Assembly (NCBI GenBank): GCA_002422225.1 | Contig: DITX01000140.1 | Span: 1-8,276, forward strand | Length of the DNA stretch: 8,276 nt | Direction of reading: 5' to 3' | DNA from: Gammaproteobacteria bacterium UBA6173 | GTDB taxonomy: Bacteria; Pseudomonadota; Gammaproteobacteria; Pseudomonadales; Pseudohongiellaceae | Shown here: in pieces, positions 1 to 6,695 of the stretch | Numbering within the stretch: position 1 is the stretch's first letter | How the letters are laid out: every line of letters starts with the position of its first letter | Notes under the pieces: generated by a model | Database searches by the model: none | Told to the model about the DNA's origin: nothing | What the model saw: only the letters and a program-made list of their open reading frames with translations | Translations under genes and position numbers: made by a program

Positions 1-242
1 CCCAGTGATTGCGCACTGGAGAACATCTCCGCCTGCAGCTGCATGGCTTGATCCCAGGTCGCGCCACGGCTGGCTGTGGCATCCAGTGCAAAAATCAAGC
101 GACCAGCACGCCCTTGTGTGTTGATCTTGGGCATGCTGGCAACCTGTTGCAGGAAGGCGCTGACATCGTTGCTGCGCGCAGGCATCGTGGATGCGGTCGT
201 CTCTGCTTTTTTGAGCGTGAACAACTCTTTCAGATCTTTCAT
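1..242 (-). CDS. VWA-domain protein, N-terminal part (runs off left edge)
   Basis: The reading frame opens at an ATG (complement of 240-242) and stays open to the window edge, giving 80 codons plus two bases. The protein starts MKDLKELFTLKKAE. After a polar stretch comes a hydrophobic strand (RLIFAL, about residues 48-53) running into D54-A-T-A-S58. This fits the first strand and the DxSxS-type metal-ion-dependent adhesion site of a von Willebrand A domain, with Thr in place of the first Ser. No signal peptide is visible, so it is probably cytoplasmic. I recall similar short-leader VWA proteins in gammaproteobacteria but cannot give a function. It lies 83 bp downstream of the acyl-CoA dehydrogenase gene on the same strand. 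The start has only a weak Shine-Dalgarno (GAG about 10 bases upstream), and this GAG lies in a predicted hairpin. The family call is fairly good although most of the domain is outside the window. Confidence 0.7.
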   Translation of the reverse strand, partial: MKDLKELFTLKKAETTASTMPARSNDVSAFLQQVASMPKINTQGRAGRLIFALDATASRGATWDQAMQLQAEMFSSAQSL

Positions 243-252
243 GGTCAGTCGG

Positions 253-279
253 CTCAGGTTTTTCAAAATTCAACCTGAG
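253..279 (-). repeat. Inverted repeat next to the VWA gene start
   Basis: Perfect 8-bp arms, CTCAGGTT (253-260) and AACCTGAG (272-279), enclose an 11-base A/T-rich loop. In the leftward transcript the hairpin ends 10 bases before the VWA ATG and contains the only Shine-Dalgarno-like GAG. There is no U-run after it in the leftward direction, so it is not a typical intrinsic terminator for the gene upstream. A role in translation control or as a transcript-end structure is inference. Confidence 0.35.
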
Positions 280-325
280 TTTAACAAAGCCTGTCGCGTA
301 ACCATAGCCAACAATCGTTTGTCAC

Positions 326-1492
326 TCAGTACGACTTGGGCAAGCCCAATACCCGTTCGGCAATATAGTTGAGCACCATCTGCGGGCTGACCGGGGCTAT
401 CTTTGGAATCATAATTTCGCGCATGTAGCGCTCTACGTGATACTCCTTGGCATACCCGTAACCACCCAAGGTATTCATGGCGCGCGTGCAGGCTTTAAAA
501 GCCGCTTCAGCACTCAGATATTTGGCGCCGTTGGCAAACTGGCCACAATCCAGACCTTGATCGTAAAGACTGGCGGCCTTGAACACCATCAAATTAGCAG
601 CCTCCAGCTCACACCAACTTTCTGCCAGGGGATGTTGAATACCCTGGTTCTGGCCAATCGGCCTGCCAAACACCACACGCTCTTTTGCATAGTCCGTGGC
701 GCGGGCCAAGGCTGCGCGGCCAATGCCAACGGACTCTGCTGCGATCAGAATGCGCTCCGGGTTCAAACCATCGAGCAGGTAACGGAATCCCTTGCCGTCT
801 TCTCCAATGCGATCTTCCAGCGGGATGGGTAGGCTGTCAAAAAACACCTGATTGGAGTCCACGGCCTTGCGGCCCATTTTTTCGATTTCGGTGATCTGCA
901 CAAAACGTCGGTCCAGATCGGTATAAAACAGCGACAGGCCATCGATGGGTTTTTTGCATTGATCAATCGGCGTGGTGCGCGCAATCAACAGAATCTTGTT
1001 GGCCTGCTGCGCGGTGGATGTCCAGACTTTGGTGCCGTTGACAACATAGTGTTTACCGTCCCACTGCGCCCGTGTGTTTAGTGCCGCCGTGTTGAGACCC
1101 GCATCCTGCTCTGTGACACCAAAGCAGGCGATGTCGCGGCCGGCGATCAGCGGCCGTAACATACGCTCCTTCTGTTCAGCGGTACCATGTTTGACGATGG
1201 GGTGTGGTCCAAAAATATTCAGATGAATGGAGGAGCATGCGGCAAACGCGCCACCGGATTCCGCGATGGTTTGCATCAGTATGGAGGCTTCTACAATGCC
1301 CAGATCTGAACCACCATAGTCAGCGGGCATGGCAATTCCAAGCCAGCCCCCTTCTGCCATCGCACGGGTGAAATCGTGGGGAAAGCGGCCATCGTGGTCA
1401 CGGTCAAACCAATAGTTGTCATCAAAGGGCTGACAGACTTTTTTAACCGCTGCTCGGATGGCCAGTTGATCCGCTGTTAATTCAAAGTTCAC
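326..1492 (-). CDS. Acyl-CoA dehydrogenase family protein
   Basis: A cytoplasmic FAD enzyme expected to oxidise an acyl-CoA to the trans-2-enoyl-CoA and pass electrons to electron-transfer flavoprotein. From the chosen start it has 388 residues, the usual family length. The N-terminal helical domain covers about residues 1-118. The beta domain carries a form of the flavin/acyl-CoA signature (FGVTEQDAG, 124-132). The C-terminal helical domain contains FGRPIGQNQGIQHPLAE (275-291) and LGGYGY (342-347). The GTG at 1490-1492 is chosen because the family-typical N-terminus (VNFELTADQ) begins there and a GAGAG lies about 10 bases upstream. A TTG at 1534 would add 14 unrelated residues. The usual C-terminal catalytic Glu within Y-E-G-T is absent: the segment reads KIAPVSPQMV (364-373). 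Glu246 in GLNPERI sits at the helix-G position used as base by isovaleryl-CoA and long-chain dehydrogenases. It follows the M56 gene by 90 bp with no clear promoter or terminator between, so cotranscription is possible. Substrate unknown. Confidence 0.92.
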   Translation of the reverse strand: MNFELTADQLAIRAAVKKVCQPFDDNYWFDRDHDGRFPHDFTRAMAEGGWLGIAMPADYGGSDLGIVEASILMQTIAESGGAFAACSSIHLNIFGPHPIVKHGTAEQKERMLRPLIAGRDIACFGVTEQDAGLNTAALNTRAQWDGKHYVVNGTKVWTSTAQQANKILLIARTTPIDQCKKPIDGLSLFYTDLDRRFVQITEIEKMGRKAVDSNQVFFDSLPIPLEDRIGEDGKGFRYLLDGLNPERILIAAESVGIGRAALARATDYAKERVVFGRPIGQNQGIQHPLAESWCELEAANLMVFKAASLYDQGLDCGQFANGAKYLSAEAAFKACTRAMNTLGGYGYAKEYHVERYMREIMIPKIAPVSPQMVLNYIAERVLGLPKSY

Positions 1493-1582
1493 TTTTTTAT
1501 TCTCTCGGACCTGTTTGTAAGCATGCCGGGACAATATCAGATCAAACCTGCTTATTCATATCACTACAGTCAAACAGATTGC

Positions 1583-2029
1583 TTACAACTGCGCAGCCCG
1601 CTCTGATGCTTCAGACATAAAGTAGCGGAATACATACTCAACATTGGGCACATTCACCGGTTGGCCAGCGACAATACGGGGACTGAACAGAAACTGTTTT
1701 GCCGCAGCGATGGCACTACGATCAAAGACCTCTGCAGGTTGTGAGTCAACAATGCTCACTGAGCTTTCTTCCACACTACCATCGGCAATGACGGTAAAAC
1801 GCACCTGCACCCAGCCTTCAATTCCGTCGGCTGCTGCCACCGTAGGATATTGCGGCTGAATGGTGTTGAGCGGCAATATTTCAGCATCTATCACCCGCGA
1901 GGCGGGGTCAGGTTGCTGCTGGGCATGGAGTACCTGGTAGCTACCTAGCGTTGCCAACATGGCGGTGGATATCACAAACAGGACAGCAGCTGTGCGTTTG
2001 ATTTCTCGCTTTAAGGCGGGTGCTTTCAT
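1583..2029 (-). other. Possible internal start giving a 148-residue TonB-domain protein
   Basis: Within the M56 gene and in its frame, codon 323 is an ATG (complement of 2027-2029) preceded by CAGGAG (complement of 2036-2041) with a 6-base spacer, as good a ribosome site as any in the window. The product would start MKAPALKREIKRTAAVLF: a basic N-region, a hydrophobic helix, then VLHA before QQQ, which resembles a signal peptide or membrane anchor, followed by the complete TonB C-terminal domain. The start lies at the boundary between the protease and the last helix plus TonB domain. The signal is seen in the sequence; use of the site is inference. Chance, or the remnant of a fusion of two genes, are alternatives. 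Confidence 0.4.
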
Positions 2030-2995
2030 TTTATTCTCCTGAAGGACGTTGATTATTCGAACTTTTAAAGTGTGTTTATCGAGCATGGTTTGCATCAGCA
2101 GTTGTTTATGTCGCGGATGTTGGTGGGCACGACGCGCTTGTCTGCAACTATTCGCGACGTTGAGCAAACTGTGCGCATAAGCAGTATCTGCCCGACCAGA
2201 GCGCAGAACGGCAGCATCGCAGCTGTTTTCGGATTCCAGGCGCAACCGTTTCTGCGCCAGCCACACCAGCGGATTGGCCCAAAACAGGCAGGCGAGCGCA
2301 TAAGCGGATACTGTCGTCAGCCAGTCCTGACGCTTGATGTGACACAGTTCGTGCAGCAAAACATCCGTTATGATGGCCTCATCCCAATCACTTGATTGTG
2401 GTGGCAGCAAAATGTGTGGCGCTGAACAACCAAAGGACACGGGCGATTCAATACCCCTATCCATGCGTAGCATCACCAGACGGGAAATGCCCAGTTTTTG
2501 CCTCAGCTCTTCAAGTTTAAGCGTCCATCGCACATCGGTGACCGCCAGTGACGACAAACGAATCTGGCGTAGGTGAAGCAACGCGCGCAACAGCCGGCTG
2601 ATCAGCAAAAGGCTTACCGTCACGTAAAATCCCACAAGCAGCGAGCTCGCAAATTGTACTGATAAACCTTGATTGCTGGCATAAACAGGCAACTCAAACA
2701 GGGCCGCTTGCGCCGTGAGCTGACTGTCATGTTGCCAGACCCATTGCGCAATCTGTCCCCAGAGCATCATGCCCGCCGGGATCATGGGTAGCATGGCCAG
2801 ACATATCAATCCCACTAGCCAAAGCAGATGCCGGGTTGTGCTGGCAATTCTGCCTGCGGTCACGGCATCAATGATCACAAACATAATCAACAGAACCATC
2901 GACTTCAAAGACAGATCCACGATCAGTTGTAAGGCAAACGACTGATGCAGCAGTGCGGCCAGCCAAGCCCCTACGCTCCAGGACGATTCCATCAT
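1583..2995 (-). CDS. BlaR1-like M56 metallopeptidase with C-terminal TonB domain
   Basis: A 470-residue inner-membrane protein. Membrane segments are likely near residues 24-45, 57-78, 115-138, 225-248 and 335-353. The cytosol-facing zinc protease has HELCH (His215, Glu216, His219), with Glu256 in ESENSCD as probable third zinc ligand; both match the BlaR1/MecR1 family. After the last membrane helix a short linker (about 354-375) leads to a TonB C-terminal domain (about 377-460, starting IQPQYPTVAAADG) instead of BlaR1's penicillin-binding sensor. By analogy, a periplasmic signal would trigger the protease to inactivate the neighbouring BlaI-type repressor. The linker is too short to span the periplasm as true TonB does, so a sensor role is more likely than energising a receptor. 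It starts 12 bp after the repressor gene; GGGAGA precedes tandem ATGs at 2995 and 2992, and the second has the better spacing (8 bases). A second good start lies inside the gene at 2029. Confidence 0.92.
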   Translation of the reverse strand: MMESSWSVGAWLAALLHQSFALQLIVDLSLKSMVLLIMFVIIDAVTAGRIASTTRHLLWLVGLICLAMLPMIPAGMMLWGQIAQWVWQHDSQLTAQAALFELPVYASNQGLSVQFASSLLVGFYVTVSLLLISRLLRALLHLRQIRLSSLAVTDVRWTLKLEELRQKLGISRLVMLRMDRGIESPVSFGCSAPHILLPPQSSDWDEAIITDVLLHELCHIKRQDWLTTVSAYALACLFWANPLVWLAQKRLRLESENSCDAAVLRSGRADTAYAHSLLNVANSCRQARRAHQHPRHKQLLMQTMLDKHTLKVRIINVLQENKMKAPALKREIKRTAAVLFVISTAMLATLGSYQVLHAQQQPDPASRVIDAEILPLNTIQPQYPTVAAADGIEGWVQVRFTVIADGSVEESSVSIVDSQPAEVFDRSAIAAAKQFLFSPRIVAGQPVNVPNVEYVFRYFMSEASERAAQL

Positions 2996-3007
2996 GCTGT
3001 TCTCCCG

Positions 3008-3394
3008 CTATTTTTGTTTGCTTTCTCTGCGCGCCTGAATCACTTTTTCCAGTTCGTCCAGTTCATCCTGAGACAGGTCATGAATAGACATGTCCAACAA
3101 GGAATTCACCGCAAGGTAAGGGGAATCCTCAAAAAACGTCTTTACCACATTACCCAATGCAGACCTGGAGGCCTTGTCGCGGTTAACCAACGGGAAATAC
3201 ACATATTTCAAGCCGATCTCAGTGTGATCAACATGACCTTTCTCGACTAGCTTTCCAATCAGCGTGCGCACAGAGGAGTAACTGGGTGCGTCCTCCATGT
3301 TCTCCATGACCTCTTTGGCGCTGGCCTGCCCTAATCTGTACAGGATATCCATGATTTGCCGTTCTCGACGGCTAAGCTGAGCTGCATTGGTCAT
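3008..3394 (-). CDS. BlaI/MecI/CopY-family transcriptional repressor
   Basis: A 128-residue cytoplasmic DNA-binding protein, the usual length for the family. Residues about 6-72 form the winged helix: SRRERQIMDILYRLGQASAKE covers the first helices in two steps, PSYSSVRTLIGKLVEKGHV (37-55) is the recognition helix and following turn, and KYVYFPLV (63-70) is the wing. The remainder (about 78-122, with FFEDSP and LSQDELDELEKVI) matches the dimerisation helices. In the Bla and Mec systems the repressor is inactivated by proteolysis when the M56 partner is triggered; that gene follows here by 12 bp, so a coupled pair is very likely. The ATG at 3394 has AGAGG about 8 bases upstream. A promoter whose spacer and -10 region overlap inverted repeats lies just upstream, which suggests autorepression. 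The inducing signal and any targets beyond its own operon cannot be read from the sequence; the divergent receptor operon is the obvious candidate. Confidence 0.93.
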   Translation of the reverse strand: MTNAAQLSRRERQIMDILYRLGQASAKEVMENMEDAPSYSSVRTLIGKLVEKGHVDHTEIGLKYVYFPLVNRDKASRSALGNVVKTFFEDSPYLAVNSLLDMSIHDLSQDELDELEKVIQARRESKQK

Positions 3395-3407
3395 CGTGTT
3401 TGCCTCT

Positions 3408-3491
3408 ACTCAAGGTATACAAATTTGAGTCTTGCGAAACGGTAATACACCGCAAGTGCTAATTATTTAGCATATTGTTAATAAATTAACA
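3408..3491. promoter_or_regulatory. Cluster of four nearly abutting inverted repeats, candidate operators
   Basis: Four perfect-arm dyads lie in a row: ACTCAA/TTGAGT (3408-3430, 11-base gap), CTTGCG/CGCAAG (3431-3456, 14-base gap), TGCTAA/TTAGCA (3457-3472, 4-base gap) and TGTTAAT/ATTAACA (3476-3491, 2-base gap). Their centres are about 24, 21 and 19 bp apart, near two helical turns. The right two overlap the promoter; the left two lie in the predicted leader. The sequences differ from each other and do not show the classic TACA/TGTA core of BlaI operators, although GTATACA and GTAATACA occur in the first two. Binding by the adjacent repressor is inference. Confidence 0.5.
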
Positions 3492-3497
3492 TCTCAA
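3469..3497 (-). promoter_or_regulatory. Probable sigma-70 promoter of the BlaI-M56 operon
   Basis: Reading leftward, a -35 element TTGAGA (complement of 3492-3497, 5 of 6 consensus bases) is followed by an exact 17-base spacer and a -10 element TATGCT (complement of 3469-3474, 4 of 6). Transcription would start near 3462, leaving a leader of about 65-70 bases before the ATG at 3394. The spacer is almost entirely the palindrome TGTTAAT-2-ATTAACA, and a second dyad overlaps the -10 element and start. This arrangement is typical of a repressible promoter. Confidence 0.6.
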
Positions 3498-3559
3498 AAA
3501 TAAAAAGCAAGCGATTAATGCCAATTTTTTAACACAAAGCTACGCCGGCTTGCCAATTG

Positions 3560-3578
3560 AGTGCGCTAAAGCACTTTT
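3560..3578 (+). terminator. Weak hairpin with T-run
   Basis: AGTGC (3560-3564) and GCACT (3571-3575) form a 5-bp stem with a 6-base loop, followed by a run of four T (3575-3578). It is short and no gene lies upstream on this strand, so it may be chance or the end of an untranslated transcript. Confidence 0.2.
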
Positions 3579-3660
3579 CTGCCCCAATACCATGCCAGCC
3601 CTCTCAGTTCACACTCGCACCAAAACAGGCCAACGACAAAAACCAGCACCAGTACCGTGC

Positions 3661-3684
3661 GACACCTGTCATGTGTCACTTTTT
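3661..3684 (+). terminator. Hairpin with T-run in the intergenic region
   Basis: GACAC (3661-3665) and GTGTC (3673-3677) form a stem with a 7-base loop, followed by AC and five T (3680-3684). This resembles a small intrinsic terminator for rightward transcription. No protein gene ends upstream, so it would serve a small RNA or attenuate a long receptor leader, if it functions at all. Confidence 0.28.
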
Positions 3685-3905
3685 GTGGCTCTGTTATGGA
3701 ACACAGCATAGAGATTCCTGCACAACTTTGTATCAAAAATCAGATTTTAAAAACCAAACGGATATCGCCCAGCATTCTGGCTCGGTATTTGCTGACGTCT
3801 TTTCAAGTGCAGAACACCTGCATGCTAAAAAAACATATTTTTTGCTCTTTTCCTATTTGTAACCGTTTGTTTACTTTTAAATACGCCACCGCTAGGAGTG
3901 ACCAC

Positions 3906-6662
3906 ATGAGAAAAACGAAGACACTACACCGTTCTGATTTTTTGCTTGCTTCTTGTCTGATCTCCGCAGGATTCTCCCCAGGACTTTTGGCTCAGGCGGT
4001 CTCTGAGCAGAGCGCTGAATTGAGTGAAATCCTGGTTACCGGCACACGTCGTACCGGCATGGCAGTGTCTGACAGTCCGGCACCGGTGCAAATGGTGAGC
4101 GCAGAAATGCTGGCAGAAACCGGGGCACCGGACCTTATGAATGCGATTGCCACACAAGTTCCTTCCTACAATGCCAATCAGACTGGCACGGACATGGCCA
4201 GCCAGACACTGACCGCCAGTATGCGTGCATTGTCGCCAAACCATGCGCTTGTCTTGGTAAACGGGAAACGTCGACACATCACTTCTAACGTCGGCGCCAG
4301 CAGCGGCGCAGCTGCAACCGATCTGTCGTTTATACCCTCTTCCGCAATTAGCAGGCTTGAAGTACTGAGTGACGGCGCCGCCGCGCTGTATGGTTCAGAT
4401 GCGATCGCTGGTGTAATCAATATTATTCTCAAGGACAACTATGAAGGCGGCAGCATCAACACAAACGTGTCTGAGTATGCCGACGGTGGCGGCTTCACAA
4501 CCAATCTGCAAGGCAACTTTGGCGTTGGCAACGATCAGGCATATATCAATCTCAGCCTTGAGTCAGAGCAACGCGACACGGTTACCCGCTCGGTGGTCTT
4601 TGGCCCTGCGGTGTGTGTTGCCAATCCAGAGGAATGCCTGTATCGACTCAACAACGGCACGCCCAGCGGCTGGACAGTCAGCAGCGCCTACCGGACCTAT
4701 TTACAGCGCGATAGCAACATGCGTTTCCACCCTGCTTATCCAGCACTCAACAATGTGGGCGACCCGCCCGAAATCAATCGCCTGGCAGGTTTTCTGAATG
4801 CTGGCATCACACTGAGCCCAACACTGAAGCTCTATAGCTTTGGCAGCGTCGGTAAAAAAGAAGCGGCATCGCTGGAAACCTATCGCAGACCATCGCAAGA
4901 CGGTGGCTACGATGCTAACGGTGACGGTGATCGCAACGACACAACGGCAGACGGCACACTTGAGTCAATGATCAATAAATACCCCTATGGCTTCAGCCCC
5001 ATGGAAGAGTCAGAGGAAACTGACTACTCGCTCACCGTAGGACTCTCTGGCGAGAATCAAGGTTGGATGTGGGACTTGGCGACTGTTTATGGCAGCAACG
5101 AAATGGACGTTTTCACCACCAATTCCATGAACTTCACCATTTGGAATGAAACCGGCGCATCCCCGGAAGACTTCTATGATGGCACCTATTTCGCCAACCA
5201 GTGGACGACCAGTTTTGAAGCAAGCAAAGAGTTTGATATCGGACTGGCTGCGCCGATGACTTTCGCAACAGGGGTAGAGTATCGCCAAGACGAATATGGT
5301 ATCAAACCGGGGGACCTAGCCTCCTATTACGGAGCTGGTGCCTCTTCATTCCCAGGCTACAACCCGGACGTGAACACCGGCTCTTACGACCGTGATAACT
5401 ATGCAGGGTTTCTTAACTTCATTCTGCTGCCTGCAGACCAGTGGCTGGTTGACCTTGCAGTACGCTACGAGAACTATAGCGATTTCGGCAATGAAATCGT
5501 CGGCAAAATAACCAGCCGATACGATTTCACCGAGAGTTTTGCAGTACGGGCCACGGCCAGCACAGGGTTTCGAGCGCCAACACTGGGCGAAGGTTTCTAT
5601 TCAGCGGTGAACGTTGGTCCGACCAGTGCCAGCCCACAACTACAGCCGAACAGTGCGGCCGCTGCAGCCTTAGGATTTGGTGATGGTCTGCAACCGGAAA
5701 CGTCTGTCAACTTCAGTGCCGGCATGGTGTTCCGGCCATTGAGCGGTTTTGTCACCACTATCGACGCCTATCAGATCACCATCGAAGATCGTATCCAGCG
5801 CGGCAGCTTCAACTTCTCTACCAGCCAGGGCACCAACACTGTCACCGGGCGGGCAACGGGGTCGTTCAACAGCAACCTGCCAGATCCGGCAGATACCGAT
5901 GGCAACGGCACGCCGGACAGCACCTACAATGAAGCACTCGGGCGTGCGCTGGTAGGGTTTGGTTATATTGGTGTATGGAATGATCCGGCAGCGCCGGGCG
6001 GATCTTTGGATGCCACCGCACGCGCCAACCTGTCCGTCGCTATCTTTAATAATGCTCTGGAAACCCGCACCAGTGGTATCGACTGGGTCACTACCTACAG
6101 CACAGGATTCGATTGGGGTAGCATCGACTGGACATTGGCTGCCAACTACAACAAAACTGAGGTACTCAGCGCTAAAGCAGCACCGGCCAGCTTGGGTGGT
6201 GCCACCATGTATAGCCCGGTGTCACTCGCGAACCAGGAGACCAACAGTCCGGAATATCGCGTCAATTTGGGTGCGCGCTTCAGAATGGGCGACTTCAGCC
6301 TAAACGTTCGCCAAGCGGTCTACGGCCCCCAGTACACACTGTCCAGCGTGTCTGGCCTGCCAGCGTCTGTGCAGAGCACGCTTGATCTGGTGCAAGTCCC
6401 TGGTGCCACCGCCACCTACTACAAAAACGAAATCGGCACACTGATGCAGACCAACGTTGAACTCACCTACACACCAACAGACAGCTTGCGCCTGAGTCTG
6501 GGTGTGGACAACCTGTTTAATGAATATCCGGACAAAGTGCCGCAAGCGATCTGGGACTACAACGAAGAGCGTTATGCCAACACGAACCGCCAATACCTCA
6601 CTGGCAGTCCGGTGGGTTACTTCGGTGCACGCTGGTTCGCCAAAATGGCCTTCAATTTCTGA
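3906..6662 (+). CDS. TonB-dependent outer-membrane receptor
   Basis: A 918-residue receptor that would import a ligand across the outer membrane using TonB and the proton motive force. A signal peptide (residues 1 to about 31, ending LLAQA) is followed by a TonB box (EILVTG, 41-46), a plug domain (about 55-178) ending in the hallmark DGAAALYGSDAIAGVINI (156-173), and a beta-barrel ending in Phe918. There is no N-terminal signalling domain, so it is not a FecA-type transducer. The ATG at 3906 is chosen because TAGGAG lies 7 bases upstream and a signal peptide begins there; the open frame further upstream does not look coding. Two acidic Gly/Asn-rich loops (DANGDGDRND, 336-345; DTDGNGTPD, 663-671) resemble calcium-binding loops, and Cys237/Cys244 could form a disulfide in a likely external loop. 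The aminotransferase gene follows by 33 bp, probably cotranscribed. The ligand cannot be inferred with confidence; the neighbours hint at an amine- or amino-acid-containing compound. Confidence 0.95.
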   Translation: MRKTKTLHRSDFLLASCLISAGFSPGLLAQAVSEQSAELSEILVTGTRRTGMAVSDSPAPVQMVSAEMLAETGAPDLMNAIATQVPSYNANQTGTDMASQTLTASMRALSPNHALVLVNGKRRHITSNVGASSGAAATDLSFIPSSAISRLEVLSDGAAALYGSDAIAGVINIILKDNYEGGSINTNVSEYADGGGFTTNLQGNFGVGNDQAYINLSLESEQRDTVTRSVVFGPAVCVANPEECLYRLNNGTPSGWTVSSAYRTYLQRDSNMRFHPAYPALNNVGDPPEINRLAGFLNAGITLSPTLKLYSFGSVGKKEAASLETYRRPSQDGGYDANGDGDRNDTTADGTLESMINKYPYGFSPMEESEETDYSLTVGLSGENQGWMWDLATVYGSNEMDVFTTNSMNFTIWNETGASPEDFYDGTYFANQWTTSFEASKEFDIGLAAPMTFATGVEYRQDEYGIKPGDLASYYGAGASSFPGYNPDVNTGSYDRDNYAGFLNFILLPADQWLVDLAVRYENYSDFGNEIVGKITSRYDFTESFAVRATASTGFRAPTLGEGFYSAVNVGPTSASPQLQPNSAAAAALGFGDGLQPETSVNFSAGMVFRPLSGFVTTIDAYQITIEDRIQRGSFNFSTSQGTNTVTGRATGSFNSNLPDPADTDGNGTPDSTYNEALGRALVGFGYIGVWNDPAAPGGSLDATARANLSVAIFNNALETRTSGIDWVTTYSTGFDWGSIDWTLAANYNKTEVLSAKAAPASLGGATMYSPVSLANQETNSPEYRVNLGARFRMGDFSLNVRQAVYGPQYTLSSVSGLPASVQSTLDLVQVPGATATYYKNEIGTLMQTNVELTYTPTDSLRLSLGVDNLFNEYPDKVPQAIWDYNEERYANTNRQYLTGSPVGYFGARWFAKMAFNF

Positions 6663-6695
6663 GACAGATCATTCTAAAAACCAAGGAGATCAAAC

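Larger units (their letters stand above)
3395..3905. other. 511-bp gene-free divergent regulatory region
   Basis: No convincing gene is present between the repressor and receptor starts. The left third (3408-3491) holds the repressor promoter and four inverted repeats. The stretch 3480-3540 is A/T-rich. Further right are two short hairpins followed by T-runs on the + strand (3560-3578 and 3661-3684) and a small dyad, TGCAG-5-CTGCA (3808-3822). The best receptor-promoter candidate I find is poor: TTGTAA (3857-3862) with AAATAC 16 bases on (3879-3884). The region is long for a simple divergent promoter. Confidence 0.6.

Noticed and set aside
9..372. Rightward open frames at the left edge
   Set aside because: They lie opposite the VWA-domain gene and the end of the acyl-CoA dehydrogenase; no supporting motifs.
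1489..1524. 11-codon upstream frame whose TGA overlaps the acyl-CoA dehydrogenase GTG (GTGA)
   Set aside because: The arrangement suggests translational coupling, but the small frame's ATG has no ribosome site; probably chance.
1493..1534. TTG start adding 14 residues to the acyl-CoA dehydrogenase
   Set aside because: The added residues do not resemble the family, and the GTG at 1492 begins the family-typical N-terminus.
3824..3842. A-run/T-run inverted repeat upstream of the receptor
   Set aside because: Pure A/T arms are weak and common in A/T-rich upstream DNA; not distinctive.
3557..3862. 101-codon open frame in the intergenic region, TTG start
   Set aside because: Low-complexity, Gln/His/Ser-rich translation, no recognisable domain, no Shine-Dalgarno, and it spans two hairpins. 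Probably non-coding.
3657..3905. 83-codon in-frame extension upstream of the receptor ATG
   Set aside because: It would begin at a GTG without a ribosome site, shows no signal peptide and places the clear signal peptide internally. The ATG at 3906 has TAGGAG at good spacing.
4178..6593. Several 65-117-codon frames on the opposite strand or other frames of the receptor gene
   Set aside because: They are shadows of a long gene with strong domain evidence; none has a domain, signal or ribosome site.
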